NCBI GenBank assembly: GCA_020634615.1 | Contig: JACKBI010000001.1 | Span: 124,001 to 188,000, forward strand | Source: Anaerolineales bacterium | GTDB lineage: Bacteria; Chloroflexota; Anaerolineae; JAAEKA01 | Direction: 5' to 3' | Length of the DNA stretch: 64,000 nucleotides | The notes under the pieces: model-generated | Database searches by the model: none | Told to the model about the DNA's origin: nothing | The model's input: the letters and a program-made list of their open reading frames with translations, nothing else | Shown: piece by piece, positions 1-7,648 of the stretch | How the letters are laid out: each line of letters starts with the position of its first letter | Position numbering within the stretch: the first letter of the stretch is position 1 | Made by a program: the position numbers and the translations under genes

Positions 1-978
1 CGCCAGATCCTCGACGTCGTTGGGATCGACCAGCAGACCGGCATCGCCCACTACTTCAGGCAGGCTGGAAACGTTGGAAACCACCACTGGCGTGCCGCTG
101 GCCATAGCTTCCAGCGGTGTCAGACCAAACCCCTCATACAGCGCAGGATGGGCCAGACAGCGCGCCAGGTTATAGAGATACAGCAGGTCGCCGTTGTTGA
201 CGCGCCCCAGAAAGGTCACATGGTCGGTCAGGTCAAGCTGTTCGACCTCTTCGAAGATCTGCTCGCTCTGCCAGCCGACGCCACCCGCCAGCACCAGGCC
301 GGTGGTCACCCGGTAGCGCTCGCGCAGAAGCGCATAGGCACGCAGCAGGGCAGTGATGTTCTTGCGCGGTTCGATGGTACTGACGAAGAGGATGAACTCC
401 TCCGGCAGCAGGTGCTTGTCTTTGTAGGACGCCAACGCTTCTTCCCTGGGAATGGGACGATAGACGGGATCAGCAGCCTCGTAAACCACGGTAATCTTCT
501 CCGGCGGCGCGCCCAGCATGCCGATCAGGTCGTCGCGGGTGCTCTGCGAGACGGCGATAATATGATCGGCGCGATCGACGGCCTGATCCACCTGGCCGTA
601 ATAGCGCGCGCTGTCCTCGGTCAGAAAATGGGGCCAGCGCAGAAAGGCCAGGTCGTGGACAGTAATGACAGATTTGAAGCTGTTGAGGTGTAGCGGCGGG
701 ATGAAGTCGGTGCTGTGCAACAGGTCAAGACCCAAATGGCGCGCGGACAGTTCCACCTGCAGCCACTGCTGCTCGAAGCGGTTGTGGCTGGGTGTCCACA
801 TGCTGACGCGGCGCACATGCGGGCCGTGAACAAGGTGACGGCGGTCCTTGCGGCTTTGCAGCAGCACGAATTCGTCGTCCTGGCTCAGTTCGGCCAGCGC
901 CTTGGCAAGGTGGATGGTGTACTGGCTGATGCCCCCGCCCGTGTAGTGGGCGATGCGGGCGTCGATCCCGATACGCAT
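1..978 (-). CDS. Glycosyltransferase family 4 (GT-B), 3' end cut by the window
   Basis: The leftward frame stays open from an ATG at 978 to base 1 (326 codons), so the C-terminus is missing. The N-terminus MRIGIDARIAHYTGGGISQY is typical of group 1 glycosyltransferases, with the glycine-rich donor-fold loop. Later come HSTDFIPP, a VVYEAADPVYRP stretch, FVSTIEPRKNI at the start of the nucleotide-sugar domain, and ALYEGFGLTPLEAMASGTPVV, the conserved E-x7-E donor-binding motif. Family knowledge: such enzymes transfer a sugar from a nucleotide sugar or polyprenyl donor to build cell-surface glycans. The acceptor cannot be told from sequence. The next gene upstream (ogt) is co-oriented but separated by 135 bp that hold nothing recognisable. 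Confidence 0.88.
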   Translation of the reverse strand, partial: MRIGIDARIAHYTGGGISQYTIHLAKALAELSQDDEFVLLQSRKDRRHLVHGPHVRRVSMWTPSHNRFEQQWLQVELSARHLGLDLLHSTDFIPPLHLNSFKSVITVHDLAFLRWPHFLTEDSARYYGQVDQAVDRADHIIAVSQSTRDDLIGMLGAPPEKITVVYEAADPVYRPIPREEALASYKDKHLLPEEFILFVSTIEPRKNITALLRAYALLRERYRVTTGLVLAGGVGWQSEQIFEEVEQLDLTDHVTFLGRVNNGDLLYLYNLARCLAHPALYEGFGLTPLEAMASGTPVVVSNVSSLPEVVGDAGLLVDPNDVEDLA

Positions 979-1113
979 TGTTTTGGGAGTTCCTTGGTAT
1001 TGGTTACTGCGCCAAAAATAAAAAGCCTCCATTGCTGGCCAATCTGGCTTGCAAGGGGGCAGCGGCGCCTAACACCAACCGCACTATACCATGGGTGCAA
1101 TTGCCGGTCAAGT

Positions 1114-1632
1114 TCAGCCCAACGGCAAGAGTGCGCCTTCCATTTCCAGCATCCGCCGTTTGGTTTCGATGCCGCCGCCAAAGCCGGTCAAGCTGCCGTC
1201 CTTGCCCAGCACCCGGTGGCAGGGCACGATGGGCGGCCACGGGTTGGTAGCCATACACCGTCCCACTGCCCGCGCCGAGGCCGGCCCCGCGCCGACAGCG
1301 GCCGCCAGCGCGCCATAGGTCGTCATGACGCCGCGCGGCACCTGGCGCGTCGCGAGCCAGACCTGCTGCTGAAACTCGCTGCCGCGGCTCATGTCCAGCG
1401 TCTCGTCGAATTCCACAACCTCACCGGCATAGTAGCGGCGCAGCTTTTCAGCAGTCCCAAGCAGCCGGTCCCCTGCGTCCGCTTCGGTGTCACCGGTCAA
1501 CGACTGGAGCAGCGCCAACGCGTCAAACTCGGTCGGCTGAGGCAGCGTCACGGCAGTCAGTCCGACCGCATTTTCTGCCAGAGCGATCCACCCAAAGCTA
1601 GTTTCGACAGTGATGCGTGTTTGTGTGCTCAT
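1114..1632 (-). CDS. ogt: Methylated-DNA--protein-cysteine methyltransferase
   Basis: The 172-residue product carries the active-site signature PCHRVLGKDGSLTGFGGG near residue 140, with the alkyl-accepting Cys in PCHR. The DNA-binding segment QQQVWLATRQVPRGVMTTYG precedes it and matches the ATL/Ogt winged-helix domain. The protein repairs O6-alkylguanine by suicidal transfer of the alkyl group to that Cys. I start at the ATG at 1632 (MSTQTRITV). An in-frame extension to 1767 would translate the palindrome at 1678-1731 and has no family homology. Length fits the family (about 160-180 residues). It lies back-to-back with yqeY, the palindrome between them. Confidence 0.93.
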   Translation of the reverse strand: MSTQTRITVETSFGWIALAENAVGLTAVTLPQPTEFDALALLQSLTGDTEADAGDRLLGTAEKLRRYYAGEVVEFDETLDMSRGSEFQQQVWLATRQVPRGVMTTYGALAAAVGAGPASARAVGRCMATNPWPPIVPCHRVLGKDGSLTGFGGGIETKRRMLEMEGALLPLG

Positions 1633-1677
1633 GGTGCGATTATAGCTGAAACGATGGAGATTGAAAAGGCAAATCCC

Positions 1678-1731
1678 GTTCGTAGTAGGCGCTTTAGCGC
1701 CGTCGACGGCGCTAAAGCGCCTACTACGAAC
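1678..1731. repeat. 54-bp perfect palindrome, GTAGTAGGCGC family
   Basis: The sequence reads identically on both strands over 54 bp with no spacer; its core is GTAGTAGGCGCTTTAGCGCC. Close relatives occur at 7583-7637 and 57622-57680, so it is a dispersed family rather than a gene-specific terminator. It lies between divergent ogt and yqeY, just upstream of the yqeY promoter. Confidence 0.9.
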
Positions 1732-1751
1732 CAGCGCGGCTGGAAAAACCC

Positions 1752-1780
1752 TTGGATTCGCGGGCAAGCCATGCTATAAT
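1752..1780 (+). promoter_or_regulatory. Sigma-70-type promoter for yqeY-pgpH
   Basis: TTGGAT at 1752-1757 and TATAAT at 1775-1780 are separated by 17 bp, with an extended -10 TG at 1772-1773. The predicted start near 1787 leaves a leader of about 30 nt before the yqeY ATG. Confidence 0.75.
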
Positions 1781-1817
1781 CCACCCGCCGGCAATTGTAA
1801 CCCCAGTGGAGTCGACT

Positions 1818-2285
1818 ATGAACCTGCAACAACAGATTGATGCTGACCTCAAAGCTGCCATGCTGGCGCGGGATGAACCGCGCAAGCTGGCATTGCGTTC
1901 AGTGAAGACGGCGATGCAAAATGCAGTGGTTGAAAAACGAAGCAGCGCCGGGCTGGACGCGACCTTGACCGACGAGGAAGTGCTGCAGGTCATCAACCAG
2001 CAAGCCAAGCAGCGCCGCGAGTCGATCAGCGAATTCAGCCGCGCCGGCCGAGACGACCTTGTACCCAACGAGGAATCGCAACTGGCCGTCCTCGAGGAAT
2101 ACCTCCCGCAGCAGCTCAGCCGGGAAGAGATCGCGGTCGTCGTCCAGTCAGTCATCGACGAGAGCGGTGCGCAGAGCCCCAAGGACCTGGGTATCGTCAT
2201 GCGCGGCAGTATGGCGCAACTTCAGGGCAAGGCCGACGGCAAACTGGTCAACGAGGTCGCGCGCGAGCTGCTGACGGCGGCTTGA
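1818..2285 (+). CDS. yqeY: GatB/YqeY domain protein
   Basis: This 155-residue protein matches stand-alone YqeY: an N-terminal helical bundle (MNLQQQIDADLKAAMLARDE) with VLRSVK-like and QAKQRRESISEF segments, then the tail-like DLGIVMRGSMAQLQGKADGK. YqeY resembles the tRNA-binding tail domain of GatB and may act in tRNA-dependent amidation, but its role is not settled. The ATG at 1818 agrees with family N-termini; an earlier in-frame start at 1752 falls on the promoter. It is followed 16 bp later by pgpH, suggesting one transcript. Confidence 0.9.
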   Translation: MNLQQQIDADLKAAMLARDEPRKLALRSVKTAMQNAVVEKRSSAGLDATLTDEEVLQVINQQAKQRRESISEFSRAGRDDLVPNEESQLAVLEEYLPQQLSREEIAVVVQSVIDESGAQSPKDLGIVMRGSMAQLQGKADGKLVNEVARELLTAA

Positions 2286-2301
2286 TGGCAGTCCTTTCCC
2301 T

Positions 2302-4503
2302 ATGACGTCCCCCTCCAAACCAGCCGGGCCACTCTCCACCTCCGGAGTCGCGGAACCGCGCCGGGTCTCGTTAGCGACACGGTTCAAGGCGCTGGCCTAC
2401 GGCGCCGTGTTTGTCGTGCTGACGACCCTCGTGCTGGCTATTCAATGGCCAACCGCGGGACGCTATGCCCTGACTGTGGGCGAAGTCAGTCCGGCGGATA
2501 TTCGCGCGCCGCAGTCCATCGAGTATATCAGCGACATCGCAACCGAGGAGGCGCGCCAGCAGGCAGAGCGACGCATCGCAGATGTCTACGAGCCGGTGCG
2601 GCGGGTGCGCAGCGAGCAGGTTGACCGGGCACGCGACATCTTCGCGTTAATCGACGCGCTGCGGACCGACGCCACGATGCCAGCCGAGCAGAAGATCAAA
2701 GCGATTCAGGAGTTGCCCGACATCCAGTTGGATATCGCCGATATCGCGACCATCCTTTCGCTGGACGACGAAGCCTGGGCGCGGGTCAAGACGGAGACGC
2801 CCAGCGCGCTGAACGTCATCCTACTGGGCGAGATCCGCGACACGACGCTGGCCCAGGCCCGCCGGCGGGTGCCAAGCTACATCGACCTGCGCGATGACGA
2901 AGAAGCCGCGGCGACAATCGCTCTGGTGCGGGCGCTGTTGAAACCCAACATGCTCCCCAACCAGGAGCGCACGCAGGCTGCTCGCGATGACGCCCGCAAT
3001 GCCATTGCGCCACAGACCAGCCAGTATGCTGCCGGCGAGATCATCGTCCGCGCCGGCGACCTGCTCACCGCGCGCCACATCGAGGCGCTGGACAAGCTCG
3101 ACCTTTACCAGCCCGGCCTGGACTGGTGGAAGCTTGGCTCGGCGTTTCTGATTTCAATCGTCCTGGCGTCCATCTTTGGTCTCTACATCTTCCGTCCCGG
3201 GTCGGAGGAGCTAGCCAGTCCGCGGCGGCTCAGTCTCCTGCTGGCGTTGATGGTCGGTTTCCTGCTGCTGGCCAAGCTGATGGTGCCCGACAGCACAGTG
3301 CTGCAATATTTCTTCCCGCTGGGCGCATTGACCATGTTGATCGCGGCACTGCTGGGCCTGCCGTGGATGCTGCTGGTGACGATCTACTTCGGCGTGGTGA
3401 TGGGGGCGCTGGCCAGCAATCCGCTGCCGGTGATCACCTATGCGATGGTCGGCGCCGTGGTGGGCGCATTGGTGGTAGGTCGTGGCGAACGCACCAGCGC
3501 TTTCGTGCGCGCCGGTGTAGCCATTGCATTGGCCAATGTGCTGGTCGTTGCCGCTTTCGAAATGCCCTTCAACACGCTGGACCTGACGGGCCACGTGCAA
3601 TTGTTCTCAGCCGCGGTGGTGAACGGGGCGCTGGCAGCCAGCCTGACGCTGATCGGGTTCTATTTCTTCGGTGCGATTTTCGACATCGCCACGCCACTGC
3701 GGCTGATGGAACTGTCGCGCCCGAACCATCCGTTGCTGCGTGATCTGGTGACCAAGGCGCCAGGCACCTATCACCACTCGCTGCTGGTGAGCAACCTGGC
3801 AGAACAGGCCGCGGAAGCCATCGGCGCCGATCCTTTTCTGACCCGCGTCGGGGCGTATTATCACGATGTTGGCAAGATAGTTCGACCGCATTTCTTTGTC
3901 GAAAATCGGGCCGAAGGCGTGGATCCACACAGCCAGCTCGATCCCTGGTCCAGCGCGCAGATCATCATCACGCACATCAAGGATGGGATGGAACTGGCCA
4001 GGAAATACAAGCTGCCGCACCGCATCCGCGACTTTATCGCCGAACACCAGGGCACCGGGCTGGTGCGTTACTTCTACCACGAGGCGCAAAAGATCGCCGG
4101 CCCGGAAGGAGTGGATGAGAAGGACTTCCGCTACCCCGGACCCAAGCCTAGCAGCAAGGAGACGGCGCTACTGATGCTGGCAGACAGCTGCGAAAGTGCC
4201 GTACGGGCAAGCCGTCCGCAATCGCGCGAAGAAGTCGATGAAATCGTGCGCAAGATCATCAACCAGAAGCTGATCGAGGGTGAGCTGTCGGAGAGTCCCA
4301 TGACGTTGCAAGACCTTGAGATGGTCCGGCAGGTTTTCGTGCGCTCGCTAAAGGGCGTCCACCATCCGCGCGTCGTCTATCCCGAAGCTGCCCGCCAGCC
4401 ACAGATTCCGTCGCCCAACGCGAGCGGCGAAAGCCCCTCCCTGCCGCCACCTGCCGATGAAGCGCCTCTGCCGGCGCCCGTGGAGACTCCCCATGCCGCT
4501 TGA
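2302..4503 (+). CDS. pgpH: 7TM-HD phosphohydrolase, probable cyclic-di-AMP phosphodiesterase
   Basis: The 733-residue protein has the PgpH/YqfF layout: a short N-terminal tail, one membrane segment (about residues 28-50), an external 7TMR-HDED domain to about residue 265, a block of about seven membrane helices to about 470, and a cytoplasmic HD domain. The HD domain shows TYHHSLLVSNLAEQ, GAYYHDVGKI with the metal-binding HD pair, and FIAEHQGT. Family members hydrolyse c-di-AMP. The C-terminal 40 residues are proline-rich and probably disordered. The stop codon overlaps the ybeY start by 11 bp, indicating translational coupling in the common pgpH-ybeY-dgkA order. Confidence 0.93.
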   Translation: MTSPSKPAGPLSTSGVAEPRRVSLATRFKALAYGAVFVVLTTLVLAIQWPTAGRYALTVGEVSPADIRAPQSIEYISDIATEEARQQAERRIADVYEPVRRVRSEQVDRARDIFALIDALRTDATMPAEQKIKAIQELPDIQLDIADIATILSLDDEAWARVKTETPSALNVILLGEIRDTTLAQARRRVPSYIDLRDDEEAAATIALVRALLKPNMLPNQERTQAARDDARNAIAPQTSQYAAGEIIVRAGDLLTARHIEALDKLDLYQPGLDWWKLGSAFLISIVLASIFGLYIFRPGSEELASPRRLSLLLALMVGFLLLAKLMVPDSTVLQYFFPLGALTMLIAALLGLPWMLLVTIYFGVVMGALASNPLPVITYAMVGAVVGALVVGRGERTSAFVRAGVAIALANVLVVAAFEMPFNTLDLTGHVQLFSAAVVNGALAASLTLIGFYFFGAIFDIATPLRLMELSRPNHPLLRDLVTKAPGTYHHSLLVSNLAEQAAEAIGADPFLTRVGAYYHDVGKIVRPHFFVENRAEGVDPHSQLDPWSSAQIIITHIKDGMELARKYKLPHRIRDFIAEHQGTGLVRYFYHEAQKIAGPEGVDEKDFRYPGPKPSSKETALLMLADSCESAVRASRPQSREEVDEIVRKIINQKLIEGELSESPMTLQDLEMVRQVFVRSLKGVHHPRVVYPEAARQPQIPSPNASGESPSLPPPADEAPLPAPVETPHAA

Positions 4504-4954
4504 GATCGATGTGCAGATCGACGAGGAATTGGCGGATCAGGTGGCTGCCGAGGGCTTGCAGGCAGCCGTCGAAGCGACCCTGCTGCGGGAGGGCGTCACA
4601 TCAGCCGGCGTATCGCTGATGGTCGCGGGCGACGAACTGCTGCATGAACTCAACCTCGAGTACCGCGGCATCGATGGGCCGACCGACGTATTGTCGTTTT
4701 CGGCCCGCGAGGAGGCAGAAGGGTCAGTTGGCACTTTTGTCGTCGCGCCCGATGCGCTCGATTTCCTGGGCGACATCGTGATTTCGCTGCCATACGCCGC
4801 GCGCCAGGCTGTCATCGCCGGCCATTCCACGGCGCGCGAGCTGCATTTGCTGGCCATCCATGGCACCCTGCACCTGCTGGGCTACGACCACGCAACCGAA
4901 GAAGAGGAAGCGGTGATGTGGGCGAAGCAGGACGAGATTCTCGCATCGCTGTAG
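4493..4954 (+). CDS. ybeY: Endoribonuclease YbeY (16S rRNA maturation)
   Basis: The 153-residue protein ends with the zinc-binding signature HGTLHLLGYDHATEEEEAVM, matching H-G-x-L-H-L-x-G-Y-D-H. Upstream are LNLEYRGIDGPTDVLSFSA and FLGDIVIS, also conserved. YbeY is a metal-dependent RNase needed for 16S 3'-end processing and ribosome quality control. I take the ATG at 4493 (MPLEIDV), overlapping pgpH by 11 bp. An in-frame ATG at 4457 lies deeper inside pgpH and adds residues not found in the family. Confidence 0.94.
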   Translation: MPLEIDVQIDEELADQVAAEGLQAAVEATLLREGVTSAGVSLMVAGDELLHELNLEYRGIDGPTDVLSFSAREEAEGSVGTFVVAPDALDFLGDIVISLPYAARQAVIAGHSTARELHLLAIHGTLHLLGYDHATEEEEAVMWAKQDEILASL

Positions 4955-4962
4955 TTCCGGGC

Positions 4963-5331
4963 ATGAAGAGCAGAAGCCGCTGGCATTCCTTCACCTGTGC
5001 CGTGCACGGCATGGTCTACACCCTCCGCACGCAACGCAATACCTGGATCGAGCTGGCCGCGGCCGCAGTCGTGGTGGTGGCCGGTATCTGGCTGCACATC
5101 GAACCCTTGGAGTGGGCAGTCTTGGGACTGACGGTGTGCGTCATTCTGGCGCTGGAAGCGGTCAACAGCGCCATCGAGGCAGTGGTGGATCTGGTGTCTC
5201 CCGACTATCACGAGCTAGCGCGCATCGCAAAGGATGCAGCTGCCGGCGCGATGCTGTTCGCGGTCATCGGATCGCTGATTGTGGCCGCAGCGATCTTTGG
5301 ACCGAGGGTTTGGGCGCTGGTGATCGGATAG
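4963..5331 (+). CDS. dgkA: Diacylglycerol/undecaprenol kinase family protein
   Basis: The product is about 122 residues with three membrane helices and the conserved motif LEAVNSAIEAVVDLVS, the DgkA/UndPK active-site helix with its catalytic Glu. An upstream segment FTCAVHGMVYTLRTQRNTWIE matches the N-terminal F-x-A-x-x-G-h-x-x-x-h-R-x-E-x-x-h pattern. The enzyme phosphorylates membrane lipids, in Gram-positive-type homologues undecaprenol. I use the ATG at 4963, 8 bp after the ybeY stop; an in-frame ATG at 4918 lies inside ybeY. It closes the yqeY-pgpH-ybeY-dgkA run. The next 107 bp hold nothing clear before the hairpin of the opposing gene. Confidence 0.9.
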   Translation: MKSRSRWHSFTCAVHGMVYTLRTQRNTWIELAAAAVVVVAGIWLHIEPLEWAVLGLTVCVILALEAVNSAIEAVVDLVSPDYHELARIAKDAAAGAMLFAVIGSLIVAAAIFGPRVWALVIG

Positions 5332-5438
5332 CGGCGTGCCGTCTGCGAATGAATTCGCAGCCTGACACGGTCGAAGCATGCTGAAGCAAGCTGGAGAAGA
5401 TGCGGCGTTGTGACTGGCGTCTCGCCAACCGTGATGTC

Positions 5439-5468
5439 AGGAGATCGCATGCACACATGCGATCTCCT
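5439..5468 (-). terminator. Hairpin directly after the DUF6062 gene
   Basis: Two 13-bp arms (AGGAGATCGCATG and its complement) enclose a 4-nt loop. The hairpin abuts the stop codon of the leftward DUF6062 gene. There is no long T run, so it may act as a 3' stabiliser or a bidirectional block between convergent genes. Confidence 0.6.
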
Positions 5469-6178
5469 CAACTAACTGGCGGATATTGACCGGTCAGTGC
5501 AGCAATGGCTTTCTCAATAGAAACTGCTTCGTCGTCGCTAATCGGTTCGTGCTGGAAGCGGTAGTCCCGTTTGCGAATGAACTCACCCAGATGACCGACC
5601 AGTTCTTCCCACACCGCCGACTGGACTTCGACCAGCCGGGCCTGGGCCTTGGGGTCGCTGCAACGCTGCAAAGCCAGCCCCAGATGCTCCCAACACAGCC
5701 CGCCCGCATCGCGCAGCGGCCCGTCCAGGTCATCCACCAGATTTTCTACCAGCGCATCCAGCGCGCGCGCTTCGATCTCCACCTGCTTGGCACAAACGGG
5801 ACACTGCCCGGCCGGCTCCAGCACCGGCGGACTGTCACTGCCGTCGCCCGATTTGCGCAGACCGAGCCGTGCTGACAGCGAACGGGACGGCGGCGCGCCT
5901 GCCCGCTGCACGCGGCGCAGCGCCTCCTTGAGCATCGCGTGGTGCACTATCGCCACGCCCAGCCGTTCTCCCTGAAACGTCATCATCTGCCGGCTGTGCT
6001 GGCCGCAAAAGCCCAGCAGCTTGTCGAGTTCAGCGCGCAGCTCCGGGTCGTTGACACTACCCCAAAGCAGGTTGTCCAGATAACTGCGGGCCGTTTTCTG
6101 GCCGATGTGACACAATGGGCAGCCGTGCTGCTCGCTGGCTCGCAGGATGTCCTGATAGGCGGCGCTTCGTGTTGACAA
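5468..6178 (-). CDS. DUF6062 family zinc-ribbon-like protein
   Basis: The 236-residue soluble protein has paired Cys/His sites: HGCPLCHIGQ near residue 18, LGFCGQHSR near 55, GQCPVCAKQ near 128 and GGLCWEHL near 158. This duplicated CPxC ... CxxH layout fits DUF6062, a family I associate with Chloroflexota and some Firmicutes. Its function is unknown; the spacing suggests two structural metal sites in a helical protein. It is divergent from the iron transporter across about 300 bp that contain the transporter promoter. The ATG at 6178 gives the family-like start MSTRSAAYQDIL. Confidence 0.8.
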   Translation of the reverse strand: MSTRSAAYQDILRASEQHGCPLCHIGQKTARSYLDNLLWGSVNDPELRAELDKLLGFCGQHSRQMMTFQGERLGVAIVHHAMLKEALRRVQRAGAPPSRSLSARLGLRKSGDGSDSPPVLEPAGQCPVCAKQVEIEARALDALVENLVDDLDGPLRDAGGLCWEHLGLALQRCSDPKAQARLVEVQSAVWEELVGHLGEFIRKRDYRFQHEPISDDEAVSIEKAIAALTGQYPPVS

Positions 6179-6282
6179 GGTAATCTCCTGGCTGGTTCAT
6201 CCGGCTGAGACGCCGGCATGGTGCAAAGTTCTGCCGTTGAGTGTACCCAATCTGACGCACCTTGCCAATACGGCGTTTTTTC

Positions 6283-6311
6283 TTGCACGCAGGCGAAGGA
6301 GTCGGTATAAT
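6283..6311 (+). promoter_or_regulatory. Promoter for the iron ABC transporter operon
   Basis: TTGCAC at 6283-6288 and TATAAT at 6306-6311 are separated by 17 bp. The predicted leader to the ATG at 6475 is about 155 nt, long enough for regulation, but I find no known riboswitch or clear DtxR/Fur box in it. Confidence 0.72.
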
Positions 6312-6474
6312 CGAGGCGCTGCGATTTTGCAGTGAGTATGTCTGTTTTTTCCGATGGCCTGATGTCCCCCTGGCCGCTATCACCCAAACGTCCTGCTTCT
6401 GACTTCCCTACGCAAACCTTAATTTCGATGCGTTGCCGGGAGTCCATCTTTCAATCTGCTCAAGGAGGAGCACC

Positions 6475-7527
6475 ATGAAACGACGAATTTTCATCCTGGC
6501 CGGCTTGCTGCTGATGCTGGCTCTGGTCATCACCGCTTGCCAGCCGCCTGCAGCGCCGCCGCAACAGGCCGCCAGCAACGAGCTGAACGTGCTTTGCACG
6601 CCGCAGGTGGAGTGGTGTGAAGGCATGAAGGCAGAGTTCGAGGCCACCCATCCAGGCATCACCGTCAACTGGGTGCGCATGTCCAGCGGCGAAAGCCTGA
6701 CCCGCCTGCGCAATGAAAAGGACAATCCGCAGTTCGACATCTGGTGGGGTGGTCCCATCGACAGTTTCATTGCTGCCACCTCCGAAGGTCTGTTGGAGCA
6801 ATATGATTCCCCCAATCATGCCAATATCATCGACAAGGATCTGATGCTCGATCCGGACAACCACTGGGCAGGCATCTACGTCGGGTCGCTGGGTTTCGCC
6901 ACCAACACCGAGTGGCTGGCACAAAATCCGGACGCTAAGGCCCCAACCTCGTGGGACGACTTGCTGGCCGATCAGTTGGCTGGCCAGATCATGGTTGCTC
7001 ACCCGTCCAGCTCCGGCACGTCCTACACGGCTCTGTGCACCATCCTCCAGCTCAAGGGCGAGGAAGCGGGCTGGGAATATCTGCGCAAGTATGCCAGCCA
7101 GGTGAACCAGTTCACCAAGAGCGGCGCTGCGCCGGCCCGCTTTGTTGGCGGCGGTGAAGCGGCTGTGGGCATCGTCTTCTCGCACGACATCGTCGCCCAG
7201 ATCCAGGCCGGCATGCCGCTGGAACTGACCTTCCCTGAGGAAGGCACGGGGTACGAGATCGGCGGCGAGGGCATCATCAAGGGCGCCAAGAACCTGGAGA
7301 ACGCCAAGCTCTGGTACGACTGGGCGCTTGAGCCTTCGACGCAGGAACTGGGACCGAAGTACAACGCGTTCCAGGCGCCGACCGTCAAGGGCGCAACGGC
7401 ATCCATGCCCGAGCTGTTGGACGTCAAGTTGATCGACTACGACTTCGACTGGTGTGGCCAGAACAAGACGGCTTTCATCGACCGCTTCACCAACGAGTTG
7501 GCGGGAGCCGATAACCTCAAAGAATAA
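6475..7527 (+). CDS. Iron(III)-type ABC transporter substrate-binding lipoprotein
   Basis: The 350-residue protein begins with a lipoprotein signal, MKRRIFILAGLLLMLALVIT, followed by the lipobox cysteine (ITAC), so it is probably membrane-tethered. The mature part resembles the FbpA/AfuA class: LNVLCTPQVEWCEGMKAEFE, FDIWWGGPIDSF, GLLEQYDSP and SWDDLLADQLAGQIMVAHPS. It would capture chelated ferric ion or a similar small ligand and deliver it to the adjacent permease. The ATG at 6475 has a strong AAGGAGGAG ribosome site. A longer reading from 6433 lacks a signal peptide. The ligand is inferred from family and neighbours only. Confidence 0.88.
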   Translation: MKRRIFILAGLLLMLALVITACQPPAAPPQQAASNELNVLCTPQVEWCEGMKAEFEATHPGITVNWVRMSSGESLTRLRNEKDNPQFDIWWGGPIDSFIAATSEGLLEQYDSPNHANIIDKDLMLDPDNHWAGIYVGSLGFATNTEWLAQNPDAKAPTSWDDLLADQLAGQIMVAHPSSSGTSYTALCTILQLKGEEAGWEYLRKYASQVNQFTKSGAAPARFVGGGEAAVGIVFSHDIVAQIQAGMPLELTFPEEGTGYEIGGEGIIKGAKNLENAKLWYDWALEPSTQELGPKYNAFQAPTVKGATASMPELLDVKLIDYDFDWCGQNKTAFIDRFTNELAGADNLKE

Positions 7528-7582
7528 AGTCATCACCGAGAGGCTGACGGGGCGTGCGTGCCACCCCCGTCAGCTTCCACCT

Positions 7583-7637
7583 GCTCGTAGTAGGCGCTTC
7601 AGCGCCGCTCCGAGGCGCTGAAGCGCCTACTACGAGC
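7583..7637. repeat. GTAGTAGGCGC-family inverted repeat
   Basis: Two perfect 24-bp arms are separated by 7 nt, in the gap between the binding-protein and permease genes. The arm core matches the palindromes at 1678-1731 and 57622-57680. In this position it could act as an intercistronic hairpin that raises relative expression of the binding protein, but family membership suggests a mobile or passively spread repeat. Confidence 0.88.
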
Positions 7638-7648
7638 CAAGTTGCCTT

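Noticed and set aside
6312..6474. Possible riboswitch in the iron transporter leader
   Set aside because: About 155 nt of leader but no recognisable aptamer core or terminator hairpin.
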